NCBI RefSeq assembly: GCF_036898095.1
Contig: NC_090729.1
Span: forward strand, 75,495,254-75,559,253
Length of the DNA: 64,000 nt
Direction: 5' to 3'
Source: Palaemon carinicauda
Lineage: Eukaryota; Arthropoda; Malacostraca; Decapoda; Palaemonidae
Position numbers and translations under genes: made by a program. The notes below the pieces were generated by a model. It did no database searches, was not told the origin of the DNA, and was given only the letters and a program-made list of their open reading frames with translations. Every line of letters begins with the position of its first letter. Within the stretch, counting starts at the first letter, position 1. Below, one piece after another: positions 10,400-21,527 of this stretch.

Positions 10400-11190
10400 A
10401 TGAAATACGATGTCGTCTTTTGCAACCACAGGAGTAAGGACTTCTGTGGCCACAAAGCGTGCAGGTCTCATGCCCCCTGCACCAAACAGACCGAAACCCT
10501 GTGGTACTGGGACCCCCAAGACTGCAACATATTCCGGACCTTGGTGACCGAAGGTTTCGACGACCCCAAGTCAGCAGAGTCGAGGGATTATTATTATTAT
10601 TATCATGCGCAGATGGGTACGAGGGTTCCAAAAGAACTCTACGGGACCGTACCTTCCTAATGAAAGGGTGCGCGACTTGCTGTTCCTGAAAGCGGGTATT
10701 GAAGCTGTCGTGCCCCAAGCACGACCTGAACTCCCCTGTGTCCAGATTGCCATCGAGACGGATGTCAGTGATGCGTTACAAGGCATGGACATCCACCAGG
10801 AAAGGATGTCTGAAGTGTCCACGGACACTGAAAAGGATCTTCTCAAGGATGATCCCGAGGAGGAGTCTACTCTACCTCCCGATGAAGATGATGAAGTCTA
10901 GTCATAGTCCCTTCCGTTGGTGCCGGCACCAGAGCCGTTACCCTCAACATCTTCTGCCCCTCCATCAGACAACATGGGGCAGGCACTGGCCAATCTTACG
11001 GCTCTAATGGAGAGCATTCGCAAGCAAGGCGAAGCTAGGGAAGCGAAACTTTAGAGAGAGCTCCGTGAAGCTCGACTCTACGCCTCCCGTGGGTCACACA
11101 AGAGACTAAGAGTCCAAGACCTCCCACCCTGCTCCGAAACTAATCCCTGGAGGTATTCGGAGTTTATGCCATCACCAACAGCAAACTCTA
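10400..11190 (+). pseudogene. DIRS-type copy B: gag N-terminal part, frameshifted
   Basis: Three frames (10400-10660, 10605-10901 and about 10903-11190) together give a gag-like N-terminus. It begins with a Cys/His-rich stretch (FCNHRSKDFCGHKACRSH, then a further Cys), continues into an acidic region (DDPEEESTLPPDEDDEV), and then a likely coiled coil (ALANLTALMESIRKQGEARE) that contains one TAG. A short (TTA)n run at 10588-10600 sits at the first frameshift. Identification as gag rests on position upstream of RT; I know no close family match. Confidence 0.55.
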
Positions 11191-11194
11191 CATA

Positions 11195-12280
11195 TTGGAG
11201 AAGATGGGAGCCGTCCCCCTAGATGACATTCAGTTCTGGCCAAGCTTCAATGCTTACCCAGACTGCTTCATTCGACTGAAGCAGGAGCCAGCATCGAAGG
11301 AAGAGATGGAACCCAAGGAGGTCATGGTATTCGACCACGACAAGGCACAGGCGCTCTTGTCGAGCAACCTAAAGAAGGTGGGCTACACAAACTCTAAGGT
11401 GTCTGCCCTGAGCAAGAAACATCCTACCTTTCTTGCTCCAGCTTCAATAGCCTTCCCCTTTACATCGAAGGCTTTTAAAGCCGTTGCCAAGGCAGTAGAG
11501 GCAGGCAAACCTTGTCCTACACTGGAAGAGTGTAGACCCCTGTCGTTAGCCGTGCCCATGGAGGATAAGGATTGGAAAGAAGTCCATCTAATCTTCTTGG
11601 TAAGGAAGCTGGATGCAGATATCGCTGGACATCAGTTCAACGAGAATCTCCCAAAGCTGTCAGACTTTCTCTTGCGTAGGGAGCAAGAGACGAAGGAGAG
11701 ACTAGCGGCATCCCTATCCCTACAGAATTGTATGAAGATGTGCGCAGGCTTAAAGAGCACCCCAGACATGAACATGGTCATGGCCAAAATACACATGGCC
11801 ATCTTAGTAAAGGACCTGTACGGCTTTATGAAAGCCAGAAGAGCATGCAGAGAGTTCGTGTTTGCTACAGCAACTGTGAAACACGAACCCAGGAAGCTGA
11901 TAGCTTCCAATATCTGGGGTAAAGACCTCTTCCCAAATGAAATGGTCAAGGAGGTAGTTGACAAAGCCGCCACGGAGAATAGAAATCTTCTCCAGAAGTG
12001 GGGCATGTCATCCAAACGAAAGTCTTCCTCGGATGCGGGTCCCCAACCTAAGAGGAAGACCAAGAAACCTAGACTATCCTCTTGGCCTGCCCAGCAACAA
12101 CATCCCACAGTCACCATGATCGCGGTGCCCCAAGTGGTGGCTCAACCGCAAACCGCATTCCAGATGGTGCCTCAACAGCTGGTTGCCCAGTCACCAGCAT
12201 TAAACCCTGGGTTTGAGAGGCAGACGGGGCTCCTCAAAACACCCCTCACGAGGCAAGGGAGGACGCGGTCAGGGAGGTAA
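11195..12280 (+). CDS. DIRS-type copy B: gag C-terminal part
   Basis: An uninterrupted 361-residue frame upstream of the reverse transcriptase. The first 260 residues are a globular, mostly helical mix with VPLDDIQFWPSF near the start, a conserved-looking KDLFPNEMVKEVVDKAA segment and no zinc knuckle. The last 90 residues are basic and Gln/Pro-rich (KRKTKKPRL, AQQQHPTVT, RQGRTRSGR). Position and composition fit the structural protein of a retrotransposon. It does not resemble the Ser/Arg-rich gag of copies C, F and G, so copy B is probably a separate YR lineage. The ATG at 11195 is simply the first in frame. The natural protein probably starts upstream, beyond a frameshift. Confidence 0.6.
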   Translation: MEKMGAVPLDDIQFWPSFNAYPDCFIRLKQEPASKEEMEPKEVMVFDHDKAQALLSSNLKKVGYTNSKVSALSKKHPTFLAPASIAFPFTSKAFKAVAKAVEAGKPCPTLEECRPLSLAVPMEDKDWKEVHLIFLVRKLDADIAGHQFNENLPKLSDFLLRREQETKERLAASLSLQNCMKMCAGLKSTPDMNMVMAKIHMAILVKDLYGFMKARRACREFVFATATVKHEPRKLIASNIWGKDLFPNEMVKEVVDKAATENRNLLQKWGMSSKRKSSSDAGPQPKRKTKKPRLSSWPAQQQHPTVTMIAVPQVVAQPQTAFQMVPQQLVAQSPALNPGFERQTGLLKTPLTRQGRTRSGR

Positions 12281-12347
12281 ATCCTCCGGACAACAGAAGC
12301 AATGAGTTGCTTCAGGTAGGAGGGAGGCTCCAACAATTTCAGGATCG

Positions 12348-13670
12348 TTGGACCTTCGATCCTTGGGCCACAGCCTAATCAAGAACGGACTTGAGTGGAG
12401 CTGGAGCAAGGCTCCACCATCATTTCCTCAATTCTTCCAACACTTCACCCCCTCACTGGAAGAATATACCCTAGAACTATTGAGCAAATGGGTAATAAGG
12501 AGGGCAAAGTCCATCAAATTCCAGGGAAGGCTGTTTTGTGTTCCCAAGGATTCAAACAAACTCAGAGTCATTCTGGACTTTTCGCCACTCAACAAGTTCA
12601 TCGAGAACAGCATGTTCAGGATGTTAACCCTTCAGCACATAAGGACCCTGTTACCAAAAGGGGCATACACAGTCTCAATAGACCTGGCAGATGCTTACTG
12701 GCATATTCCAGTCAACCGCCCCCTCTCCTCCTACCTAGGATTCAAGCTACAGTAGAAAAAGTATGTCTTCAGAGCCATGCCCATTGGACTAAACATAGCC
12801 CCAAGGATCTTCACGAAACTTGCAGACGCAGTCGTTCAACAACTAAGCCTAGAAGGCGTTCAGGTAGCAGCGTACCTGGACGACTGGCTGGTGTGGGCAT
12901 CATCCAGGATGGCTTGTCTGCAAGCATCCAAGAAGGTGATCCAGTTCCTGGAACATCTGGGATTCAAGATCAACCTCAAGAAGTCTCAACTTTCTCCAGC
13001 TCAGGAGTTTCAATGGCTGGGAATCCATTGGAACTTGAAGTCACACCGCCTCTCCATTCCCTCAGGGAAGAGGAGAGAGATTGTAGGATCTGTCAAGAGA
13101 CTACTGAAATCCGACAGGATCTCAAGACGCCAACAGGAAAGAGTACTGGGCTCTCTCCAGTTTGCAGCAGTGACAGACCCAGTGCTAAGAGCACAGCTGA
13201 AAGATGCGTCAGGAGTCTGGAGAAGATACGCATCAAACGCTCGAAGAGATAAAAAAAGACCGATAATGACCTTACTACGATCACTTCTCAAGCCATGGTC
13301 GAAGGCCAAGAACCTAAAGAGGATGGTGCCCTTACAACCACCTCCGCCATCGATAACCATCCACATGGATGCCTCGAAGGAAGGATGGGGAGGTCACTCC
13401 CATCAAAGGAAAGTCCAAGGGACTTGGTCTTCTCTGTTCAAGACCTTTTACATCAACATTTTGGAGGCCATGGCAGTCCTTTTGACGTTGAAAAAACTCT
13501 CTCCTCGCAGATCAGCCCACGTCAGGCTGATCCTGTACAGCGAAGTGATAATGAGATATCTGAACCGACAAGACTCGAGATCGCCCCATATCAACCATGT
13601 GATATTAGCCATCTTCCGTCTGGCGGAAAAGAAGAGATGGCACCTAACCTTTAAGGGTTCCACAATGTGA
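12348..13670 (+). pseudogene. DIRS-type copy B: reverse transcriptase and RNase H
   Basis: One frame carries RT and RNase H with a single TAG at 12753-12755, in the GFKLQ*KKYVFRAMPIGL stretch. RT motifs in order: FCVPKDSNKLRVILDFSPLN, YTVSIDLADAYWHIPV, PIGLNIAPRIFTKL, the catalytic AAYLDDWLVW, and INLKKSQLSPAQEFQWLGI. RNase H follows with HMDASKEGWGGHS and NILEAMAVLLTL. The YLDDW form of the catalytic box is typical of DIRS and related elements. A frameshift near 13667 separates the last part of RNase H (NVMADALSRL) from the rest. Apart from these two lesions the sequence is well kept, so the copy is fairly young. Confidence 0.88.
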
Positions 13671-14090
13671 TGGCAGACGCTCTATCCAGGCTCAAGCCGA
13701 TAGAGTCAGAATGGTCTCTAGACGCAGACTCATTCTTCTTCATCTTACAGCAAGTCCCAGAACTGCAGATCGACCTCTTCGCGACGAGCGACAACAAGAA
13801 ACTACCTCGATATGTAGCCCCATACGAGGACCCTCTAGCGGAGCCGAAGGACGCCATGTCGAAATGGATTGGAAAAAATGGAGCCGGATTTACCTGTTCC
13901 CTCCGACCAATCTCCTACTGAAGGTCCTCAACAGGCTGAGATCCCTCCGAGCAACGGCAGCTCTAGTGGCTACCAAGTGGCCCAAGAGCAACTGGTTCCC
14001 TCTGATAATAGAACTGAAGCTGAGGCTGGTCCCTCTACTGAACTCAGCATTATCTCAACGGGTTCAGAAGTCGACTGTCTTCGCTTCATC
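13667..14090 (+). pseudogene. DIRS-type copy B: end of RNase H and DLFAT linker
   Basis: After the frameshift near 13667 the product continues with MADALSRL, ESEWSLD, and LQIDLFATSDNKKLPRYV, the conserved segment after RNase H in these elements. A second frameshift near 13860 moves the expected KKWSRIYLFPPTNLLLKVLN and ATKWPKSNWFPL segments into another frame. Confidence 0.75.
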
Positions 14091-15093
14091 ACAGAGAACC
14101 CAAAACCATCACATGATTTTCTCGCCCTAGCGGTTGAGAAAAGATTTGGGATCTCAAAAGGCAGTATAGACTTCTTAGAGGAATACAAGTCCAAGTCAAC
14201 CAGAAGACAATATGAATCGTCTTGGAAAAAGTGGGTTGCTTTCGTAAAAGCAAAAGGACCGAAAGAAATCTCAATAGACTTTTTTTCTGTCCTTCTTTAT
14301 CCATTTCATGAACAAGGCCTAGCAGCCAACACGATAACTACATGTAAGTCGGCTCTGACTAGACCTCTTCTATACGCCTTCCAAGTAGACCTGTCGAACG
14401 AAATCTTTAACAAGATCCCAAAGGCATGTGCTAGACTCAGGCCTGCAGCTCCTCCAAAGCCCATTTCATGGTCCTTGGACAAGGTCCTACATTATGCTTC
14501 AACAGTGAACAATGAAGATTGCTCTCTCAAGGATCTAACTCAAAAAGTATCTAACTCAAAAAGTTATTTTCCTGTTCGCTATAGCCTCGTGGGCTGGAGT
14601 TAGTGAAATAGTGCCCTTTTCCAGAAACAAGGGCCATATTCAGTTCACAGAAGTGGGAGAACTGAATCTCTTTCCTGATCCAACCTTTCTCGCCAAAAAC
14701 GAGCTACCCACTAAGAGATGGTCCCTGGAGAATCTGCCCTCTGAAGGAAGATGTCTCTCTGTGTTCAGTAAAATGTCTAAAGGTCTATCTTCGAAGAACT
14801 TCAGACTTCAGGGGAGGACAGCTCTTTAAAGGAGAAATTTCAGTATCAAACTTATCCCTAAAACAACTGAGGGCGAAGCTCACTTACTTCATTCGCAGAG
14901 CGGATCCTGACAGTACACCCGCAGGTCATGATCCAAGAAAAATTGCTTCATCACTGAACTTATTTCAGTATATGAACTTTGAGCGTCTTCGCTCATACAC
15001 TGAATGGAAGTCATCCAGAGTGCTCTACAAACATTATGCAAAGCAAGTGCATGAGTTAAAGCATTACGTGGTGGCGGCAGGTAGTGTTGTCTA
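14090..15093 (+). pseudogene. DIRS-type copy B: tyrosine recombinase
   Basis: The N-terminal SAM-like domain is clear (TRRQYESSWKKWVAFVKAKG, then GLAANTITTCKSALTRPL). The catalytic part is broken by a 17-bp tandem duplication at about 14533-14566 that shifts the frame. Beyond it, SWAGVSEIV stands where other copies have AKRVxEL, so the first catalytic Arg appears to be Gly. The last part reads AGHDPRKIASSLNLF (HxxR box) and VLYKHYAKQV (likely nucleophilic Tyr). The enzyme would insert circular cDNA without target duplication. This copy should be inactive. Confidence 0.78.
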
Positions 15094-15870
15094 GTGCTGC
15101 GATGAACAGTGAATTGATTGGGACTCTCAATTACGGTGAAAAGGTGTTGACACCTTCCAGTGCAATATCTTTTAAGTGAGTGTCACCATGGTGACACTAA
15201 AGACTGTTAAAATATCTCAGGTGTAGAATTATACAGATAACACTTATGCCGTGTGTACTTTACACAGTGTTGATAATATCCAACAATTAAAGAAAACTAT
15301 ATTAGAAAATTTTATTAAATTTTCAAATTTCATTGTGGCATTAATCATTTCTTCCCTTTCAGCTAGAAAATTTTTCTGTATTAAAGTTGTATATATGTAT
15401 GATTCTTCTAGTATATGCTATCTTTAGTAATTTTTTCGTGAATAAATGTCTATTAATGTGTAAGTGCGTCTTATTTCGCCCCTCAATTAACACAAATAAA
15501 GTATAGCCAGAGTTTTCTTACTTACTTTACCTAAGTAAACCTCATTATTGTATGTTTACGGACAATAAATATAGTTGATACTTTTGTTCCAACAAGTATA
15601 TACAAACGGTGAGACTCTTGTACATCTAGTTGATTCTATGTTTGTTCATACAGTATATGCAAACCTTGAGACCCCTTTTCTACTGTCAAGAATGACTTAT
15701 CCCTGCAGGGGGCAGGAAGCCCTAACATTGCTTATGATTAGTGGTAATGATGTATAACGGTAACGTCATATGTCTCAATGGTCCGGATGACCATAGAAAA
15801 ATCTGTCCCAAGGTTAAGGCACCTATGAAAATCTACAGATACAAGACTTTCTAGTAATTCTCTGGTAAAC
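15094..15870. other. AT-rich non-coding DNA after copy B
   Basis: No open frame of interest. It includes a small palindrome around GTGTCACCATGGTGACAC near 15180-15197 and probably represents the 3' untranslated part of copy B. Confidence 0.4.
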
Positions 15871-16402
15871 TTCCATCAGGACATCATGGCCTGAGCCCAA
15901 AAAACGTATTTTGAGTGAAGCGAAAAATCTATTTTTGGGTGAGATAGCCATGTCGTCCTGATGGACCCGCCCTCCTTTTCCATAGAAAAGGCGTAGGCAA
16001 GATCCCTCCCGAAACTTCTATATCTGTAGCACCATGCTCAATGCTACAAGGAATGAGCCATCTTGGATACTCGTAATAGTACGGGAGAAAGGGTAACCTT
16101 GATAACGGCTCCCCTTCTGTTTTTCGCCACTCTTCCCCCTCTAAACGAAAACGCTATTCGGGGTGAAGATTGCTATGTGTCGTATCAAGATATACGTCCC
16201 CTGATATTATGCGATATCCTTAAGAGAAATTTTAAGGATATTCGTGCCAGGAGTTAGATTTCTTGAGATCTAAAGGTCAATTCTCTGGGAATATCACTGT
16301 AGCCAAATATCCCTTAGAAAGCTACCAATAGGAACCTTCCATCAGGATGACATGGCTATCTCGCCCAAAAATAGATATTTTGCTTCGCTCAAAATCCATT
16401 TT
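15871..16402 (+). repeat. DIRS-type ICR and right terminal repeat, probably of copy B
   Basis: The segment 15908-15962 (GAGTGAAGCG, ATCTATTTTTGGGTGAG, ATAGCCATGTCG, TCCTGATGG) recurs in inverted form at 16341-16402. Left of it lies a second inverted half (CTTCCATCAGGACATC, then GGCCTGAGCCC), as expected of an ICR that faces both outer ends. The predicted left end (GGGCTCAGGCC) is not found near 10322, so copy B probably lost its 5' terminus. Assignment to copy B is by position only. Confidence 0.55.
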
Positions 16403-16740
16403 GTCATATTTTTTATTCGGAAATAATTTATATTGCTGTACCAACCTAGAAATATGTTAGCTAAAGTTTTCTGTAATTTTGTTGACTTAGAATTTGGGTA
16501 CATTTTGCAAGATAGATATGCTGAGAATACTTTTAGCTTTGTATACAGACTTATTTAATAGTCATTGTTGAAATTGATTTAATGCTACTTATTTGCAATT
16601 ATTCACATTTTTTTTATACCTCTGTTGAGGCTCTTTTACTACCTCCAAATTTTACAGAAATCATGTTGATGAACTATTATTTTCCAAGACTTGTTAGCAT
16701 TCATTTATGTTTTACTGTAACGAGAATCTTATTATTGCAG

Positions 16741-16887
16741 ATATACTCGGTAGAGATCGAGAACGACGAAGTTAAAGGTGTAAGTAATCTGGGTCCTGAA
16801 GGGCTGTTTCAAGGTAGCCAGGAAATTCCACACTATAATTTGAATGATTCGTTTGGGTACAATCACAATAAAATGGATACATCTGAG
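16741..16887 (+). CDS. Candidate internal exon of a host gene
   Basis: A 147-bp stretch (49 codons, no stop) lies between TTATTATTGCAG (acceptor, ends 16740) and GAG|GTAAGT (donor, 16888), both close to consensus. In the frame starting at 16741 it encodes a charged, Asn/Asp/Glu/Ser-rich peptide (IYSVEIENDEVKGVSNLG at the start, NHNKMDTSE at the end). Its base composition is more balanced than the AT-rich DNA on both sides, and it is in none of the recognisable transposons. The exon would be symmetric (phase 0-0) in this frame. I do not recognise the protein. A chance combination of splice sites cannot be excluded. Confidence 0.5.
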
Positions 16888-17880
16888 GTAAGTGATAATG
16901 TGCTCCCAATTACTTTTAATCATTATGGAATCTGGCCAACATTTGTAAACATATTGCTCTTAAAATTGGAATACATATGCACAGTGCAGTGTTCTTTGGT
17001 CATACTCCCTTTATTGTATTATACAGTTAGTCGTTGACTTACGACGGAGATAGGGACATAGAGACCCATCGTAAGTCGATATTGACGTATGTCAAACTGA
17101 AAAAGTGAAGTCTCTGTAGATTTATGATGATGCGTCATCATTCGGCAATCATCCAAGTTATATTTTATCAATAGTTTCTTACTATATATCATTATTTAAT
17201 TTTTTTGTTTAGTAAGATATCATATGCTCTATTAAAGTATTTTTGTATTCTATTTTTCAATTTCGGAAGAATTTTAAACATCAAGAATTACGTAATATCT
17301 TGTTTACCTTTGTTTATGATCAGCTGATCTGAAGGTCCCGCTACCGTATCGAAAGATTGCTCACATAAGAGTGGCGTATTTTTTATATAATATCTTAATT
17401 TATTCAAAATATCCTCATGGTGAATATTACATCAGCACCAATATGTTACAGGATATCACAGTTTTCATACAGTCCGTTTATAGCTATTATTATTAGTTAT
17501 TCAGTATTTAGTTTTTTATTCATTATTAAACCTTCATATTTCATTATTCATTATTGTAGTTTATTAAAGCATTTGTTCCTATACTTGATACAAACCCTCA
17601 TTCTTTACTATAGGAGATATTCTAGCTCGAGCTGGAAAATACGGCAGAAAACCTTAACAAGGTCGTTAACGACTGGGCCGGTAGTTATCAACCTGTTCGT
17701 GGTGGGGGACTGCCGGTCGGTAGCTACTGAATACCTCCAATCGAATACTGGCCGTCGCAGTGGTAACACCGCTGCTCCTGCTTTTGTTTGACTGGCAGAC
17801 TAGCCTTTCGTTATTGTGTTTTTGATTGACACTTTTTTCTTTGTTAGATGTGATGTCCTCTATTATGAGGAAAGTGTCCC
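16888..17880. other. AT-rich non-coding DNA
   Basis: No coding signal. CAGTTAGTCGTTGACTTACG at about 17024 followed by CCCATCGTAAGTCG near 17067 resembles the end of a TA-inserting DNA transposon, but I find no partner end. The segment at 17250-17340 loosely resembles 25840-26190 (both contain ATCAGCTGATCTG and a TTTCGG...AAGAATTTT motif), suggesting an uncharacterised repeat. Confidence 0.35.
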
Positions 17881-17910
17881 GGGGTTCCCCTGAAAGCATG
17901 TAGCACATTT

Positions 17911-19436
17911 ATGTCACCATCGGAGGTGGATCCTCATTCCCTATGCCCTACGTGCAGAGGTCATAGGTGCTCTGAAGGCTTCCCCTGCCAAGTATGTAGA
18001 GAATAGTCATCCTCTCAGTGGGAAAAGTTCGAGAAGAGGAAGAAGAAGAAATCCAAAAGGGATTCGTTACCTCCAGGTTCGCCATCGAAAGGTAAGGAGT
18101 CTCGGGCCTCTTCTTCGGCCTCTCGATCTCTCCCTTCAGACTCTTCCTTGCCTCCATCATCCGGGGGGAAGTCAAAGAGGAGCGACACCATTGACTTAAC
18201 CCCCATTCCCCTTGGTCAGGCAGATCACGTTCCCCCCCCTCCCACTGGGACAATTTTTTCCGCCACCAGGAATGACTCTATTACCGCTTCCATTCCAGAT
18301 CATGTACGAGCGGTATGGCCTTCCCTTGGACTTCCTGGTTGTCCTTCAGAGGAAGTGTGGAACCAGTTCCTCGCAGACACAGTTTTACCTCAGGTCCCTT
18401 CTGGTTTGGAACCCTCGGGAGTTCGGGACCTCGCCTACCTCCCGTCAACTCAGTCGGCACCCGCAGAAGTTTCGGTAGATATAGTAACTTCAGTTCTGCC
18501 GGTGCCTACTTCGCACCTCGCTTGCGCTTCTACAAAACTACAACGTCGCAAGTGCAAACATCCCAGTACTACCACCTCCTCCTCCTCCTCCTCCTCCTCC
18601 TCCTCCTCCTCCTCCTCCTCCTCCTCCTCCTCCTCCTCCTCCTCCTCCTCCTCCTCCTCATCATCATCCTCGCCCTCTTCGGAGGCTAGGAGGGAGAGAG
18701 AGAAGAGGAAAAGGAGAGCTCGCTCTCCTTCGCCCAGACGTTCTCGTCGGAGAGACAGGCGACATAGGAAGAGACATCATTGTTCTCGCTCTTCCTCGCC
18801 TTCTATCTCTTCACGAAATGTCTCGCCGAGAGACTATAAGTGCTCTCGTCACAAACATAAGAAGAGCGCTTCCTCGCGTCATCGTTCTGCCTCGCTATCG
18901 ACTTCCTCTTGCGAGGAATCATCTAGGCGCTTCAAGAAAAAGAGCGCTACGATACATTATCGCTCTTTGTCACAAGAGAGTTCTCCAAAGCGTAATAAGC
19001 GCTCCCGTTAGAGAAACTCTTCCCACGATTTTTCATCTAATCGCGCCCGGACCGCGGACAAGGGAAAAGGGCACTGTGAACGCGATCCTTCTCCTTCACA
19101 TATTAGTTGGAGGATCTTAGATCGCTCTAGGAAAGGGAGAAAGAGCACTTCTCACCGTCGCTACGTATCATCAGAGAGAGAGCGCTCCCGTCCTTCCACC
19201 TCCCGATCGCGCAAGTCTCCGGGAATATCCGAGCGGGGTCAATCACCTCGCCCTCGTGTTTCAGACAGGACAGCTTCGGTTCCCTTACTCTCTAATGAGT
19301 TACGGAATACGAGCCTCACGAGAACCTCGGAAGAAGACGCAGAGGTTCAACCCTTCTTCTCCTCGGTTGAGAGCAGAGGGAAAAGGCCAGATCGCCAATC
19401 AATGCAACTTTTTCTACCTCGTTCTTTAGACCCTTA
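17911..19436 (+). pseudogene. DIRS copy C: gag, Ser/Arg-rich
   Basis: A frame from ATG 17911 with in-frame TAGs at 18004 and 19009. Residues 7-31 form a zinc-binding module (DPHSLCPTCRGHRCSEGFPC, then C), followed by SSSQW. The first TAG replaces the Trp that copies F and G have after the last Cys. The middle holds a Pro/Ser-rich part and a poly-Ser run from (TCC)n; the rest is an RS-like domain (RREREKRKRRARSPSPRRSR and similar). This layout recurs in copies F and G, so it is the gag of this lineage. The RS-rich tail suggests RNA binding, which is an inference. Confidence 0.72.
18578..18669. repeat. (TCC)n microsatellite within gag
   Basis: About 27 TCC triplets, then TCA triplets, encode a run of about 30 Ser residues in gag of copy C. 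Triplet length changes would keep the frame. Confidence 0.97.
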
Positions 19437-20410
19437 AAAAAGAGGAATCTCTACGAATCTTACTAAGACAGTACCGATAATTCGGTCACCTACACCTAGT
19501 CCTAGACCATCGACTTCCATGCAAGGTCAGGCGCTTGCGGTGCTATTATCCAGCGCTCAGCCTTCCCTTGTAACAACGGAAATGCAGTCTCCTACTTCGC
19601 CGTTACCTCCAGACACTCTGACTTCTATTGCCCTTCTTCGCAAGGAATTAGCGCAATCGGAAGATTCCTCGGAAGAGCAACCATCAAAGGACTAAGAGTC
19701 CTCCTATCTGAGGGCTCTAAGAACTATGTGTAATATCTCAGCCCTCGTCGATCTACATCTGTCGCCTCGACATACCGACGCTCCAGCTTTAGACAGACTA
19801 TGTCGTCCTCCACCAAACTTCCCTGGTCTATTCACACTGCAGGCCGTCTGAGGAAGGTCTCGGAGGCGGTCTCGGGGGAAACGGGTTCCTTGAAGTCGCA
19901 AGGATCCCATAAACTTCTATAATTGCCGTTTTCGAGGCAAAAGCGCTTTTACAAGGTCAGAGTCGCCAACCCTTCTCCTCTGACCCTGGATCCCCTAGCT
20001 GCTGGGGCCAAGACAGTGGACTTCCTAACTGCTATAACTGCAACCATGTGGGGCAATTGGGTCCTCAAAAGGAGGAAATCAGTAGTTTCCAGACTTCATA
20101 GGAGCATCGTTAAGGCCAAGAAATCAGATTTGAGAAACTTGGACCTTCTGCAACCTCTCCTCTTTTCTAAACAAGCAGTTTCCTCTGCTTTAGATACTTG
20201 GAGGAAAGACACACAGGACACCGCTATATAAAAGGCTGCCTCCCTTCGCACAATGCAACAGCAGCCAACTCCACAACCTAAAACCACAACTCCACTCCCA
20301 GCCAAGAGCCTCAGCCGCCCCTCTTTTATAGCCAAACCTATGTGCAGAGGAAAGTCGGCTCCTCCCAAGGCTAAAGGCAGAGGGAGGAACCCTAGACAGA
20401 AATAGGGTCA
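19437..20410 (+). pseudogene. DIRS copy C: gag C-terminal part
   Basis: Frames broken by several stops continue gag. The piece at 19923-20231 includes LTAITATMWGNWVLKRRKSVVSRL, which aligns with FQSLTQTANWVLRKRDTVLN in copy G (near 47020-47085) and LSSLFAFGTLKKRQLW in copy F. The tail is Pro/Lys/Arg-rich (PPKAKGRGRNPRQK). The shared helix-rich segment before RT is probably the capsid-like part, an inference from position. Confidence 0.55.
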
Positions 20411-20599
20411 CGGCTCCCCCTTCACAGTGCATAGGGCGGTGCCGGCAGGGGAGTTGGAGGAGGTGGAAGGCTATGGGGGCCATGCAATGGACCATCAAGG
20501 TGCTTCGTTGGGGGGTACCGCATCCCCTTCATAGGCTCTCCTCCTCCTCTAATTCCTCACCCAATCTCGTCCTCCCAGGTCCCTCGGGATCCCTGGAAA

Positions 20600-21527
20600 C
20601 AGCAAGCCCGAGTTTGGGAGATCCAGAGCATGCTTCTAAAAGGCGCCATACAAGAAGTCTCCAACACCTCCCCGGGGTTTTTCAGTCGCCTCTTTCTGGT
20701 AGAGAAAGCCTCGGGAGGTTGGAGACAAGTAATCGATCTCTCTACCTTGAATCAGTTTGTGAAGCAAACTCCATTCAAAATGGAGACAGCAGCCTCCGTA
20801 ATCCAAGCGGTGCGTCCAGGAGACTTTATGGCATCTGTGAACTTAAAAGATGCATTTTTCCAAGTGCCGATCCATCGCGCATCTCGGAAATTCCTGCGTT
20901 TTCTGGTTCAGGGTCGAATCTTCGAGTTCAAATTCCTATGCTTCGGCCTCTCGACTGCCACACAGGTCTTCACAAGGGTTTTAGAACTCGTTTCCTCGTG
21001 GGCTCACTAGCACGGGTTACGACTGCTAAGGTACCTAGACGATTGGCTACTCCTGGCCTCGTCCAGGGAACTAGCTCTGGATCACCTGAGAAGACTTCTA
21101 GACCTTTGCAAGGACCTGGGGATCCTTGTAAATGCAGAGAAGTCTTGTTTGATTCCAACCGTAGTCTTAAACTATCTGGGTATGTCCATTAACACCCAGG
21201 TAGGGAGGGTGTTCCCTTCTGAAGACAGACTTCGGAGACTGGAACAATCCATTGCCCAACTCTTGTCTCCACTACCTCCTACAGCCAAGTCGTGGCAGAG
21301 AATTCTGGGCCATCTTTCCTCCCTGGGAAAACTAGTTCCAGGCGGAAGATCAAGATTGAGAAGTCTCCAGTGGCATCTGAAGACCCATTGGTCTCAAAAG
21401 ATTGATTCCCCATTCTTGTCAGTGGAGGTTCCAGCTCTGGTGATACAAGATCTTCAGTGGTGGTCAACCAGAGAGAATACCCAAACGGGCATTCCCCTCC
21501 AAAGCCCCAGTCCGAAGTTAAAACTTT
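20600..21527 (+). pseudogene. DIRS copy C: reverse transcriptase
   Basis: One frame with a single TAG at 21008-21010. Motifs in order: GFFSRLFLVEKASGGWRQVI, LSTLNQFV, DFMASVNLKDAFFQVPI, FKFLCFGLSTATQVFTRVL, the catalytic RYLDDWLLLASS, and LIPTVVLNYLGM, then the thumb (RILGHLSSLGKLVPGG). This is the most complete RT of the Ser/Arg-gag lineage here. The first two Asp residues of the LDD box are present. A frameshift at about 21528 separates RT from RNase H. Confidence 0.9.

Noticed and set aside
12395..13252. 285-residue frame overlapping RT of copy B
   Set aside because: It is a shadow frame; the RT and RNase H motifs are in the other frame.
17024..17110. Complete DNA transposon starting CAGTTAGTCGTTGAC
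   Set aside because: Only one possible end is visible, with no matching inverted end or flanking TA pair.
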